A stretch of 64,000 nt of DNA, from NCBI GenBank assembly GCA_965243625.1, contig CBDEVI010000002.1, forward strand, positions 1,550,001 through 1,614,000, written 5' to 3'. Numbering within the stretch: the stretch's first letter is position 1; each line of letters begins with the position of its first letter. The position numbers and the translations under genes were made by a program. Below are positions 46,001 through 52,987 of this stretch, in pieces. The notes beneath the pieces were generated by a model. The model was given only the letters and a program-made list of their open reading frames with translations, was not told the origin of the DNA and searched no databases. The DNA comes from JAJECS01 sp965243625. Its GTDB lineage: Bacteria > Chloroflexota > UBA11872.

Positions 46001-49000
46001 GGTCGTATCCCGCCCCGTCACGTCCACCGCCCGCAACCCCACGCGACGGATCACGCTCTCCCTACCAATGCGCCCGAACAGCCCGACCTCGTTCGTGGTC
46101 GCCCGCACGATCCGCAGGTTGGCGATTGTGTGCCCGTTGCCTTCGAACGTCGCGGTGTACCTCTGGCTGCCACCGCCTATGGGCTCCCACCCCGCCCCAT
46201 CACTCCAGTAGGCGTCATTGACGTCCACCAGCCCGTTCCCGTTCGTGTCAAAGTCCAGGTCCGCGGTCAGCTCATAGCCCGTGCACCCGGTGGCGCAGCC
46301 CATCCCCGGCGGCGCCCGCGGGAACGCCGCCGCATAGCCCGCGTCCGTCGCGAACCCATTCCCGTCCAGGTCCCACCGGATCGCGTGCAGCTGCGCCAGG
46401 TTCGCCACCTCGATCAGCCCGTCGTCGTCCGCGTCGTAGTCGACCTGGGCGGCATCGGGTGTCGGGCGCTGGTCGCCAAATTCGGTCCAACTCGCCGTGC
46501 CGTCACCGTCGACGTCCACCTGCAGCGCGGGATATTGGCTCGCCGTGCCGAAGTGCCACGGGTCCTCCCCGCCCGTCTGCCCATCTAGGTCCAGATTCCA
46601 GTCCGCGTAGATGCCCGTGTATCCCGTCGGCGTCTGAAGCTCGCTCGTGGACTTGCCCACGCCGCCACCGCCGCGGGCCCGCCCACTCGTCGCGGAGTCC
46701 CAATAGCTCGCCGTGATGGCCGTCGTGTGCGTTCCGATCAGGCCGCCAACGTTGCGGTCGCCCGTGACTGCGCCCGTGGCGTAGCTGGCCGTGATCCTGC
46801 CGTGGCCCGTCTTTTGTCCCACCAGGCCGCCAACGTTGTCGGCGCCCTTGACCGCGCCCGTCGCATAGCTCGCTTGGATCCGGCCCGCGTTCTCCCCCAC
46901 CAAGCCGCCCACGTCGTTCGTGCCCGTCACCCGCACCCGCGTATAGCTCGTCTCGATCGTGCCCACGTTCCGCCCCACCAGCCCCCCGCTGTTCACGCCC
47001 CGCGCCGCGACCGTGCCGGTGGCATAGCTCGCTCGAATCGTCCCGTGATGGTTGTCGCCCACCAAGCTCCCGGTGTCCTCCCGCCCCGTGACGCCCACCG
47101 CCCGCAGCCCCACATTGCGGATCACGCCGTCCCGACTCATGCGGCCAAACAGCCCCACGTCGTTCGTCGACGCCCGCACGATCCGCAAGTTGCTGATCGT
47201 GTGCCCATTGCCCTCGAACGTCGCGGCAAACATCTGGCTGCCACTACCGATCGGCACCCATCCCGCCCCGCCGTTCCAGTACGCGTCGGCAACATCCGCC
47301 ACGCCATTGCCGTTGGTGTCGAAATCCAGGTCCGCGGTCAGCTCATAGCCCGTGCACCCGGTGGCGCAGCCCATTCCCGGCGGCGCCCGCGGGAACGCCG
47401 CCGCATAGCCCGCGTCCGTCGCGAACCCATTGCCGTCCAGGTCCCACCGGATCGCATGCAGCTGCGCCAGGTTCGCCACCTCGATCAGCCCGTCGTCGTC
47501 CGCGTCGTAGTCGACCTGGGCGGCATCCGGCGTCGGGCGCTGATCGCCAAACTCGGTCCAACTCGCCGTGCCGTCACCGTCGACGTCCACCTGCAGCGCG
47601 GGATATTGGCTCGCCGTGCCGAAGTGCCACGGGTCCTCCCCGCCCGTCTGTCCATCCAGGTCCAGATTCCAATCCGCGTAGATCCCCGTATATCCCGTCG
47701 GCGTCTGCAGCTCGCTCGTGGACTTGCCCACGCCGCCACCGCCGCGGGCCCGCCCACTCGTCGCCGTGTCCCAATAGCTCGCCGTAATGGCGGTGGTGTG
47801 GGTTCCGATCAGTCCGCCAACGTTGCGGTCGCCCGTGACCGTGCCTATGGCGTAGCTGGCCGTGATCCTGCCGTGGCCCGTCTTTTGTCCCACCAGGCCG
47901 CCAACGTTGTCGGCGCCCTTGACCGCGCCCGTCGCATAGCTCGCTTGGATCCGGCCCGCGTTCTCGCCCACCAAGCCGCCCACGTCGTTCGTGCCCGTCA
48001 CCCGCACCCGCGTATAGCTCGTCTCGATCGTGCCCACGTTCCGCCCCACCAGCCCGCCGCTGTTCGTCCCGCGCGCCACGACCGTGCCCGTCGAATAGCT
48101 GGCCCGGATCGTCCCCTGATGGTTGTCGCCCACCAGGCTCCCGGTGTCCTCCCGCCCCGTGATATCCACCGCCCGCAGCCCCAAACTGCGGATCACGCTC
48201 GCCCGACTCATGCGGCCAAACAGCCCCACGTCATTCGTCGACGCCCGCACGATCCGCAAGTTGCTGATCGTGTGCCCGTTGCCCTCGAACGTCGCGGCAA
48301 ACATCTGGCTGCCACTGCCGATCGGCACCCACCCGGCCCCGCCGTTCCAGTACGCGTCGTTCACGTCCACCAGCCCGTTGCCGTTGGCGTCGAAGTCCAG
48401 GTCCGCGATCAACTCATAGCCGACGCAGCCGGAGGCGGGACAGCCCATCCCGGTCAGGCCGTCGTCAAAGGCCAGCGCGTAACTCGGGTGGGTGGAGCTT
48501 CCGTCGCCATCCAAGTCCCAGCGGATGGCGTGCAACTGCGCGAGGCTGGCCACCTCGATCAGCCCATCGTCGTCCGCGTCGTAGTCGCCGTCGAACTCGG
48601 TCACCGTGATCGTCACCGGCACTGTCGACCTGCCGCCGGCCGCATCGGTCGCCGAAACCGTCAGGGCATAGCGGGGAGTCGTGTCATAGTCCATCGCCGC
48701 CGCGAGCGTGATAGCACCGCTGGTTTCGTTGATTGCGAAGGCCCCTGCCTCGTTCCCGGTCGTGATCGCATAGGTCACCGGATCGGTGTCCGTCGCCGAG
48801 ACCGTGCCCACCACGGCGCCTATCGCCGCGCGCTCTCTCACCGTGAAGGTGTAGCTTTCGGCCCCAAACGTGGGCGGCGTACAGTCACTCGTGTCCGTAG
48901 TCAAGGATGTCGACGGCTCGCCCCACGCAAGCACGGTCGACGTACCATCGCCAAAGGCGCTCACCCGAAACTCATACGACGTCCCGCAGATCAAGCCGTC

Positions 49001-52000
49001 AACCTCATGGGTCAAGGCGCTGAGGTCAATGGCGTCGATCAGCCACTCAGCATTCGAACCGGAGACGCGGTAGTCGACGCGATAGGTCGGGGTCACGGCA
49101 TTGGCGGCACCCACCCACGTCAAGGTGACACCAGTCTCGGTTGGAGACGAGGCGCTCAGGCTTGTTGGCGCCGGTGCCGTCGCGTCGCAGTAGGGCAACG
49201 ATAGCTGGGCGAGGTCCTGCGATCCGTCACGGCCGTCAATCGCCGTACCCAGGCTGCGCAGGTCAGTCGGGACGCATCCGCTGAACTCATTTCCGCTCAG
49301 GCCGAGAGTACTCAGCCGGGCGAGACTGCCTAGTTGGGCAGGAATCGTCCCCGCGAGTTTGTTCGAACTCAGGTCCAACGTCGTCAGCGCAGTCAGCGTC
49401 CCAAGCTCGGGCGGGATGGCCCCGGCGAGCTTCTTGCTCGAGAGATCGAGCCCCGTCACGCGACTTGGCGTGCCACCGGTGGTGACGCCCTCCCACTGCG
49501 TGATCGCAGTCGTAGCACTCCAGTCGAGGGCGTCCCCGCCCGCGCCTTCCAGGACCGCTTTCGCCGCGCTCAGGACGCGGCAGTCCGCAACAAGTGCTTG
49601 CTGGCTCTCCGGATTCGGTATCACCGTGCCATTGGCACAGTCGGGCCCAATCAGCTTCACCGTCACGCCAACTGAGCTCATGCCGCCGGACGCATCGCTC
49701 GCTGCAACAGTCAATTCGTAAACCGACACCGAGCCCCCTGCAAGCGACCCGGCTACCGACAATGCGCCTGAGCTTGCATTGATCGCGAATCTTCCGGCGT
49801 CATTGCCATAGCTAATTGCATAGCTCGCCGCATCACCATTCGCGTCAGATGCACCCAACGTGCCAACTACGGTTCCGGTCGGAGCGCTGCCGCCAACCTT
49901 GAACGCGTAGGACTCTTGTCCGAATCTCGGGCTGTCGTTCCCAGAGCGGTAAACGATTTGCCATCGTTTCGTGCGAGTTCCCGTTTCGTATTGTCCGAGC
50001 AACACGCGTTTGATTTCATACGACGGGACACGAAAGGCCACGTGACACGATCCGTTGCCGACAGTGCCGACATCTCGCATCACAAACTGCTGCGATTCAA
50101 ATCCTGCTTCACGCCACCTGTCACCGAGATCACCGGAATTCACCGGGTGTATTTCCAGAAAGAACGGCGATACCAAGTCCTTTTGCAAACAATCCCGCAA
50201 CTTCACAACAATCCAATATCTGCCAAAACGACGTATCTCGAACCCGCCGCCATGCGCCACTTGCTCAATATCGTCCAGAGACTCGTCCGTGCTATCTCCG
50301 GAATCCTCGGTGTCGCTATCTTCTTCGTTGCTCTGCCCTGATCCAGACTCGCTCGCCGAACGCGAGTCGCCAAGAGCGGACGCTCCCGGTACCTGAGACC
50401 TAGCCCCATGCGCGTCGCCTCCGGGATCCGCCGATTCTCTGCGTTGCGAATTGGCCGATGCCTGCCCGGATGCTCGTGGACGTGAACAGAGCTCAAATTC
50501 GCACTTACTACCATATCGATCTTGGTACTTCTTGATCGATTCTGTCCAACCATCCCCACTACCCGCAAACGCAGATCCAACTAGACATGACTCTTCCGGC
50601 AACCCACCGGTTTCCCAGGTACCGATCGGCCCGCAGCCCGTTCCCACGAATGTCGTCGTCGTATCGTAGGTAAACGGGAGTTTGTCAATGTGCCGTTCTT
50701 GACCCTTGCCTCCCGATTGAGTCACTACGATGCCGTCGCCCTCATTCGTATTAGTGAATTCAAATTCATAAACCTGAAACCATTCCGCGCTAACTTTTCT
50801 ATGGTGGCCACCATCCTTAAACCTAGACTCGAAAGTGGGATCGGCGACTATAGTATTGCCATCCCAACACCAGCGCGTCGTCGATCTTGCAAACCATCCG
50901 ATACGAGCAACTCCGGCTGCCTCCAGAAGTGCGTCGGCAATCTGAGCGGGATCGAAGATAAATCTCGGAATCTCCCCGACGTCTTCGCCAGGATTCCATC
51001 TTTCTTTGTCTAACTGGACTATGTGCGTCGAGCACTCGGCAGCAGTAATCGCACTTGTCTCTCTCCACGGACCACATTCAATTGGCGATTTATCTGTTCT
51101 ACAAATCGCGACACGAAAGACATACTCAGCACCGCCAGTCAAATCGTCATCATAGAGCCTGAAATTCTTCGCAGTAGATTTGGACGTTGTGGTACCACTA
51201 ACAATAGGCCACGTGTGCACGTTCGGCGGATGAACTCCTATTGCAAATGATTGTCCTTTCCTCTTATGCTGAATAAAGTATCTTTGTTCATTGCCAGTCA
51301 AGTTGGGTCCAGACCAGCTTGCTACCAACGTATCCGGTCCAGTGTCGTCCCCAGGGTCGCCGCTGCCGAGCGAGACCGTTAGTCCTTGAACCTCGCAAAG
51401 GTCGCCCGGCTTAGCTGAACACGATGCATGAACCGTGAGTGTGGCGCTTGAAGAAAAGGCGGTTGTCGAAGCAGCTCTCGCGCCGCCTGCAGCTGACGAC
51501 CGAGCTTGGCTACCTCCAGCGGCGCCTGGAGTGCCACCGGTGAGGGTGTAACGGGTTGTGGCGGTCGGACAGACTCGCCGGCTCCCGACCACCTCGATAG
51601 CGCCGATGTTAGGGTCGCCTGTATCAAGGCCAATGGACGGGTTGTTGAGAGCACTGGTCCACCAGCTGACCACCGCACAGTTTCCGATGTATACCTCCGA
51701 TGGATTCACCTCGATATGACCATTGGAAACTGTCACGTCCACTTTGCGAGTGATTGTGTCGCCAGACTTGGATGCAGTCAGCGTGTACGTCGTGGTACGT
51801 TCTGGACAGACTTTCTGAGTTCCACTAGACCTTGTGCTGATATTGGTTCTTGGAGCGTCATTTGCCGTTGTCTTGATTTTGGAAAAAACGCTCACCGGTG
51901 AACCGTTCGTGGTCCAAGTAATGTTGGTGCAGTCCGGATTTGGCGGAGTCAGGTGCGTTGGCTTGCCCGAGACAATCGCGATGCTTCCAGTCAGATCCGA

Positions 52001-52801
52001 TACCGGAGGTGGTCTAATGTCAACCGTGGTCGTGAAGGTCTTCGATCCACCGGCGCCTGTAGCAACCAACGTGTACGTAGTCCGCGACGTGGGAGAGACC
52101 GTCTTGTCTCCGTTGGGGCCACTCACGTTCTTGCCATCAAGCTTCCAACTGGTGGCATTACTTGTCTTCCACCGCAACTTTGTGGACTCACCGCGATCAA
52201 TCCGTGAGTCATCGGCCCAGAAAGTCCCCGTCGGCGGATCGGTCGTTTCGGGCGGCGTCGGGGTGTCCTCTGGTTCTGGGGTCGCGGTGGCCTCAGGGGT
52301 CGGGGTCGCGGTGGCCTCCGGGGCCGGGGTCGGCGTCGGCTCGGTCACCTCGACCTCGACGCTGTCCGTGTGCGACCCCGCCGGGCTATGGCCCGTGATC
52401 GTGTAGGTCGTGGTGCTGCTGGGGCTGACGCTTCCGCTGCCTCTGACATTTGGCCGAACGTTGAGCCCGCTCCCCGGCGAGACGGACACGCGGGTGAGCC
52501 AGCTGCTGTTCCAGCTCAGAGAGCTGGAGTTTCCCTTGACTATCGTCGTCGGGTTGGCCGAGATGCTGACCGAGGGACAGACGATGATGTTCCCCGCGTT
52601 CGGCTCGCGGTAACACCCGGACGGCGCATCGTCGCGGGGCCGGACTCTCTCCTCTTCGCCGCCCTCCTGCGCCATCACCAGCGGTCCGTAGCTCGTGACG
52701 GCAACGGTCAGCAGAGTCAGCACCGTAAGGACGGCACCGGCCACCCGCAGCCATCGCGGCTGGCGCCGCAATTCGGTGATCACTACCGCCGACGACGCCA
52801 T
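34046..52801 (-). CDS. Giant GLUG/cadherin/Fn3/LRR surface protein, 6251 residues
   Basis: One uninterrupted 18.8-kb frame. Approximate order: signal peptide (hydrophobic 18-42), Ig-like domains (75-460) with a Pro/Thr/Glu linker (152-190), Fn3-like domain (465-590), an unrecognised Cys-containing region with an acidic Ser/Asp/Glu tract (590-930), a cadherin-like unit, a short leucine-rich block (1060-1200), Fn3 and cadherin units, nine GLUG modules (1401-4745) interrupted by one Fn3 domain (about 2830-2925), then Fn3 and cadherin-like units to the end. The GLUG modules begin with a DYDADDDGLIEVANLAQLHA pattern (calcium-loop-like) and repeat GLVGxNxGxIxxSYATGxV. There is no C-terminal anchor or sorting signal, so attachment is unclear. 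It is probably an adhesin or matrix protein. No Shine-Dalgarno is evident at the ATG. Confidence 0.88.
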   Translation of the reverse strand: MASSAVVITELRRQPRWLRVAGAVLTVLTLLTVAVTSYGPLVMAQEGGEEERVRPRDDAPSGCYREPNAGNIIVCPSVSISANPTTIVKGNSSSLSWNSSWLTRVSVSPGSGLNVRPNVRGSGSVSPSSTTTYTITGHSPAGSHTDSVEVEVTEPTPTPAPEATATPTPEATATPEPEDTPTPPETTDPPTGTFWADDSRIDRGESTKLRWKTSNATSWKLDGKNVSGPNGDKTVSPTSRTTYTLVATGAGGSKTFTTTVDIRPPPVSDLTGSIAIVSGKPTHLTPPNPDCTNITWTTNGSPVSVFSKIKTTANDAPRTNISTRSSGTQKVCPERTTTYTLTASKSGDTITRKVDVTVSNGHIEVNPSEVYIGNCAVVSWWTSALNNPSIGLDTGDPNIGAIEVVGSRRVCPTATTRYTLTGGTPGAAGGSQARSSAAGGARAASTTAFSSSATLTVHASCSAKPGDLCEVQGLTVSLGSGDPGDDTGPDTLVASWSGPNLTGNEQRYFIQHKRKGQSFAIGVHPPNVHTWPIVSGTTTSKSTAKNFRLYDDDLTGGAEYVFRVAICRTDKSPIECGPWRETSAITAAECSTHIVQLDKERWNPGEDVGEIPRFIFDPAQIADALLEAAGVARIGWFARSTTRWCWDGNTIVADPTFESRFKDGGHHRKVSAEWFQVYEFEFTNTNEGDGIVVTQSGGKGQERHIDKLPFTYDTTTTFVGTGCGPIGTWETGGLPEESCLVGSAFAGSGDGWTESIKKYQDRYGSKCEFELCSRPRASGQASANSQRRESADPGGDAHGARSQVPGASALGDSRSASESGSGQSNEEDSDTEDSGDSTDESLDDIEQVAHGGGFEIRRFGRYWIVVKLRDCLQKDLVSPFFLEIHPVNSGDLGDRWREAGFESQQFVMRDVGTVGNGSCHVAFRVPSYEIKRVLLGQYETGTRTKRWQIVYRSGNDSPRFGQESYAFKVGGSAPTGTVVGTLGASDANGDAASYAISYGNDAGRFAINASSGALSVAGSLAGGSVSVYELTVAASDASGGMSSVGVTVKLIGPDCANGTVIPNPESQQALVADCRVLSAAKAVLEGAGGDALDWSATTAITQWEGVTTGGTPSRVTGLDLSSKKLAGAIPPELGTLTALTTLDLSSNKLAGTIPAQLGSLARLSTLGLSGNEFSGCVPTDLRSLGTAIDGRDGSQDLAQLSLPYCDATAPAPTSLSASSPTETGVTLTWVGAANAVTPTYRVDYRVSGSNAEWLIDAIDLSALTHEVDGLICGTSYEFRVSAFGDGTSTVLAWGEPSTSLTTDTSDCTPPTFGAESYTFTVRERAAIGAVVGTVSATDTDPVTYAITTGNEAGAFAINETSGAITLAAAMDYDTTPRYALTVSATDAAGGRSTVPVTITVTEFDGDYDADDDGLIEVASLAQLHAIRWDLDGDGSSTHPSYALAFDDGLTGMGCPASGCVGYELIADLDFDANGNGLVDVNDAYWNGGAGWVPIGSGSQMFAATFEGNGHTISNLRIVRASTNDVGLFGRMSRASVIRSLGLRAVDITGREDTGSLVGDNHQGTIRASYSTGTVVARGTNSGGLVGRNVGTIETSYTRVRVTGTNDVGGLVGENAGRIQASYATGAVKGADNVGGLVGQKTGHGRITASYAIGTVTGDRNVGGLIGTHTTAITASYWDTATSGRARGGGGVGKSTSELQTPTGYTGIYADWNLDLDGQTGGEDPWHFGTASQYPALQVDVDGDGTASWTEFGDQRPTPDAAQVDYDADDDGLIEVANLAQLHAIRWDLDGNGFATDAGYAAAFPRAPPGMGCATGCTGYELTADLDFDTNGNGVADVADAYWNGGAGWVPIGSGSQMFAATFEGNGHTISNLRIVRASTNDVGLFGRMSRDGVIRNVGLRAVGVTGREDTGSLVGDNHHGTIRASYATGTVAARGVNSGGLVGRNVGTIETSYTRVRVTGTNDVGGLVGENAGRIQASYATGAVKGADNVGGLVGQKTGHGRITASYATGAVTGDRNVGGLIGTHTTAITASYWDSATSGRARGGGGVGKSTSELQTPTGYTGIYADWNLDLDGQTGGEDPWHFGTASQYPALQVDVDGDGTASWTEFGDQRPTPDAAQVDYDADDDGLIEVANLAQLHAIRWDLDGNGFATDAGYAAAFPRAPPGMGCATGCTGYELTADLDFDTNGNGLVDVNDAYWSDGAGWEPIGGGSQRYTATFEGNGHTIANLRIVRATTNEVGLFGRIGRESVIRRVGLRAVDVTGRDTTGALVGENDRGAIEASYVTGRVVGRARVGGMVGNIHQGTISASYAASAVTGSDWDIGGLVGRNDRGTINASYATGAVTNQHRVAGLVGMNSGGTITASYATGAVRGERNLGGLVGESSGTTTASYWDTATSGQSRSRGGAGQTTSALQAPTGYTGIYADWNVDLDGETGADDPWQFGTASQYPVLQVDFDGDGTATWTEFGDQRPTPDVAQVDYDADDDGLIEVANLAQLHAIRWDLDGNGFATDPSYAAAFPRAPPGMGCATGCTGYELTADLDFDTNGNGLVDVNDAYWNDGAGWEPIGSSNPRFAATFEGNGHTIANLRIARAFTNYVGLFGGTAAASAVRNVGLRAIDVRGSSNVGGLVGDNGRGTITASYATGAVTARASNSGGLVGRNSGTIQTSYTRVAVAGARFTGGFVGEHAGTIQASYATGAVTGTDDVGGLVGRISGSGSVTASYATGAVSGKSRVGGLVGDRTSRVTAGYWDTATSGQSRSGGGVGQTTSALQTPTGYSGIYADWNVDLDGETGGEDPWQFGTTSQYPALQVDFDGDGTVSWTEFGDQRPQPGAPVRLTVTAGNTRAVLAWEPPPAFTINQYPISKYQYQQDNGTWTDISNSAAGGANSTSFAVTGLTNGTAYQFSIRAVNAIGTGTASTTVSVTPALGDYDADDDGLIEVATLAQLHAIRWDLDGDGTSTDSGYAAAFLDASTGMGCPTTGCTGYELMGNLDFDTNGNGLADAGDAYWNGGAGWEPIGTARTKFTATFAGNGHTLANLFIDRPTTDDVGLFGVTGGSGVIRHVGLVGVDVRGRYDVGGLVGDNDGSITASYAGGTVRGSLDAIGGLVGRNDGTLTTSYASGAVTGRHSVGGLAGGNYRQITASYATGAVSSHLATGERLGGLVGHNYANGRINASYARGRVAGSRGSIGGLVGKHDNGARVTAGYWDTATTGQTRSSGGVGKPTAELETPTGYADIYADWNVDVDGETGGDDPWHFGTNAQYPVLQVDFNGDGTASWAEFGDQRPAPDAAQVDYDVDDDGLIEVANLAQLHAMRWDLDGNGFATEAGYAAAFPHAPSGMGCRTGCTGYELTEDLDFDTSGNGLADAGDTYWNGGAGWEPIGTARTKFTATFEGNGHTLANLFIDRPTTDDVGLFGVTGGSGVIRHVGLVGVDVRGRYDVGGLVGDNDGSITASYAGGTVRGSLDAIGGLVGRNDGTLTTSYASGAVTGRHSVGGLAGGNYRQITASYATGAVSSHLATGERLGGLVGHNYANGRINASYARGRVAGSRGSIGGLVGKHDNGARVTAGYWDTATSGQTRSSGGVGKPTAELETPTGYADIYADWNVDVDGETGGEDPWHFGTASQYPVLQVDFNGDGTASWEEFGNQRPAPDAAQVDYDADDDGLIEVANLAQLHAIHWDLDGNGFTTEAGYAGAFPNAPVGMGCRTGCTGYELTADLDFDTNGNGLADAGDTYWNGGAGWEPIGSSPRQFTATFEGNGHTLVNLFIARSATNDVGLFGRVGTDGVVRNVGLHGVEVRGQYDVGGLVGENGGAVTASYVSGAVRGSGDNVGGLVGRNWGHIRASYASGAVTGDDYIGGLVGISNGQITASYARSVVTGGVDGTSAERLGGLVGRLHGRGRITASYASGRVTETRSSIGGLVGDRIEDSGTRTSYWDTATSGQTRSSGGAGKTTTELQTPTGYSGIYADWNVDLDGETGGEDPWHFGTNAQYPVLQVDFDGDGTASWEEFGDQRPAPPASQVDYDADNDGLIEVANLAQLHAIRWDLDGNGFATETGYAAAFPNAPSGMGCRTGCTGYELTADLDVDTNGNGLADGGDAYWNGGAGWEPIGTQSRRFTATFEGNGHEIANLFIDRPTTGDVGLIGATGRSSVIRHVGLVGVDVRGRNEVGGLVGDNGGAVTASYVSGTVRGASDVVGGLVGLNWGQVRVSYASGAVEGDDDIGGLVGRSSGQIMASYARSAVRGGVDGSSAERVGGLVGRIHGRGRITASHAWGRVAGTRGTVGGLVGDKIEHAATSTSYWDTATSGQTRSAQGVGKTTAELQTPTGYADIYADWNVDVDGVTGNDDPWHFGTNAQYPVLQVDFNGDGTASWEEFGDQRPAPPASQKDYDADDDGLIEVANLAQLHAIRWDLDGNGFTTEAGYAAAYPNAPSGMGCRTGCTGYELTADLDVDTNGNGLADAGDAYWNGGAGWEPIGTARMKFTATFEGNGHVIANLFIARGETDDVGLFGRIGTGSVIRNVGLRAVAITGRHDTGGLVGENDRGTIQASYVSGTVTGHDHVGGLVGRSHGHIRASYASGTVAGDDVVGGLTGYNGSGATITASYASSEVTGTGPDSHRDHGGLVGKNDGSGRITASYAWGRVAETHGSAGGLVGIKHRDARVTASYWDTATSGQSASRGGTGKTTAELQTPTGYTGIYADWNVDVDGVTGDDDPWHFGTASQYPVLKVDVDGDGTATWRELGQQYPNVPPAFAEGETATRAVDENTATGQDIGAPVTATDADEGDVVTYALGGTDAASFDLDTATGQLRTSASLDYETQAEYEVTITASDNHGGSSNITVTIAVGDLVDAPPAPANLAAGTVTASTVPLSWDAVTGAAKYRVQYRVKDAETWTTDDDTLTTATHSVDELYCGTTYEFQVGTYGDGTTHTAEWSAPTETVAAGTTACPAPVFGEETYAFSLAEDVATDADVGTITATITGGPPVTYAITAGNTAGAFAIDAASGELTVAKALDYETTTSYALTVTASYGASTATVAVAITITNVVEPPVFGATSYAFTVAEDAGISTTIGTVEATDPEGGTVIYFDISAGDDDNLFAVDALAGRLVVAVPLDYESGASHTLTVRAVTPEGAATTVAVTVTVTDVAEPPVFGATSYAFSVAGDAALESDVGTVTATVRANGAVSYAISAGDENGAFAIDDETGELTVASALDYGTTASYALTVTASHGVSTTTVPVAITITAPTPTFAEASYAFGVAEDAAAGTAAGTVAATVVGSSAIAHTITAGNTDDAFAIAQATGQLTVAAALDAETVATYTLTVQASVGSGDDVKTATTTVTLTVQGAPPAPSNLTAGTLTQTSVPLSWDAVTGAAKYRVEYRATGTESEESETEETEEEQTVSWITDDETLTGTTHTVDELTCGTAYEFRVTAFGDQVVHTAAWGTPATAVPATTAICPPPAPDNLAAGTVGKTSIPLTWNAVTGAAKYRVEFRLSDTETWTTASDAITAATYTLEQITCGKSYAVQVSAFGDGVALVAEWGAASTVVTAATALCAPPPPTTVAAGTATETGIPLTWDAVTGAAKYRVEYRVSGTDTWTTASDTITTASYTVDDLTCGTAYEFRVSIYGDGATLAAEWGAASTALAASTSACSDPCNPLTVVDATLTKVSGESSVKATWAYGNGCTEFEAARYHLGYAEEYADGTKTTGEYQSITASPLTLRPSMTHATSGSPLIRYRWTGLTFVLEQGDDPSENLKFSFDPAPNVVYNRPPVFGQASYAFTLAEDAAVAAAVGSVSASDPNDGDTATFSITAGNTGDVFGINAASGAITVAAALDFETTSTYSLTVQASDSESAASTVTVTVTVTDVAEPPVFGATSYAFSVAEDAAEDAAVGTVGATVRANGAVSYAITAGNDAGAFAIDASTGAITVAAALDYETTTSYALTVTASHGVSTSTVAVAITVTDVAEPPVFGETSYAFSVAEDAAEDAAAGTVGATVRASGAVSYTITAGNDAGAFAINGSSGAITAAAALDYETTTSYALTVTASHGVSTATVAVAITVTDVAEPPVFRESSYAFSVAEDAAEDAAVGTVGATVRANGAVSYAITAGNDAGAFAIDASTGAITVDGALDYETTTSYALTVTASHGVSTSTASVAITVTDVVDTPPAKPTNLTATVNTAGSITLSWDDPGDDSITGYQILRRRPSEGETSLLVYVENTGSSSTTYTDTSVTDGVRHVYRIKAINAIGMSEISNFVRVDP
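34332..35214 (-). repeat. Three tandem 294-bp cadherin-like repeats
   Basis: Near-identical units with a 294-bp (98-residue) period; equivalent points are 34626, 34920 and 35214. Each encodes YAFSVAEDAAEDAA ... VRANGAVSYAITAGND ... LDYETTTSYALTVTASHGVS. The units differ at few positions, which points to recent in-frame amplification near the C-terminus of the giant protein. Confidence 0.8.
38570..48600 (-). repeat. Nine-module GLUG array, about 1.1 kb per module
   Basis: Nine modules inside the gene at 34046-52801. Each has a DxDxDG-type head (DYDADDDGLIEV), a GMGCxxGCTGYEL segment with two Cys, a DTNGNGLxDxxDAYWNGGAG segment, four to six GLUG repeats and a tail ending WHFGTASQYPxLQVD. Modules 1-4 and 5-9 are separated by an Fn3 domain (about 44030-44310). 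In my reading the GLUG repeats would build a beta-solenoid rod. Confidence 0.8.
41961..43800 (-). repeat. Near-identical neighbouring GLUG modules, 1089-bp offset
   Basis: The stretch from about 42001 to 42700 recurs at about 43090 to 43789, differing at only a few bases by eye. The identity covers the second half of two neighbouring modules and the start of the next module's head. A second close pair lies near 46270-47340 with an offset of 1071 bp. This indicates recent unequal crossing-over within the gene. Confidence 0.8.
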
Positions 52802-52987
52802 CGACTGGCGTCAGACCGCGGGACTGCCGATGGCGCGAAAACCCGCGGCAAAGTCGCTGCCGGCGTCAAGTGCGGGAGGCCAAATGCGCTGAGATCGAGT
52901 CCGGCGCATGCCCTTTCAAGTCCAGATTCGGACCGTGGGGTCGCTTACCGCAATCTCGATCGGTGGAGCCCGCCCAACGGATCCCGC

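Noticed and set aside
38570..48600. Regular repeats that could suggest a CRISPR array
   Set aside because: The repeats are in-frame protein modules of about 1.1 kb with conserved amino-acid patterns. There are no short repeats with unique spacers, and no cas genes.
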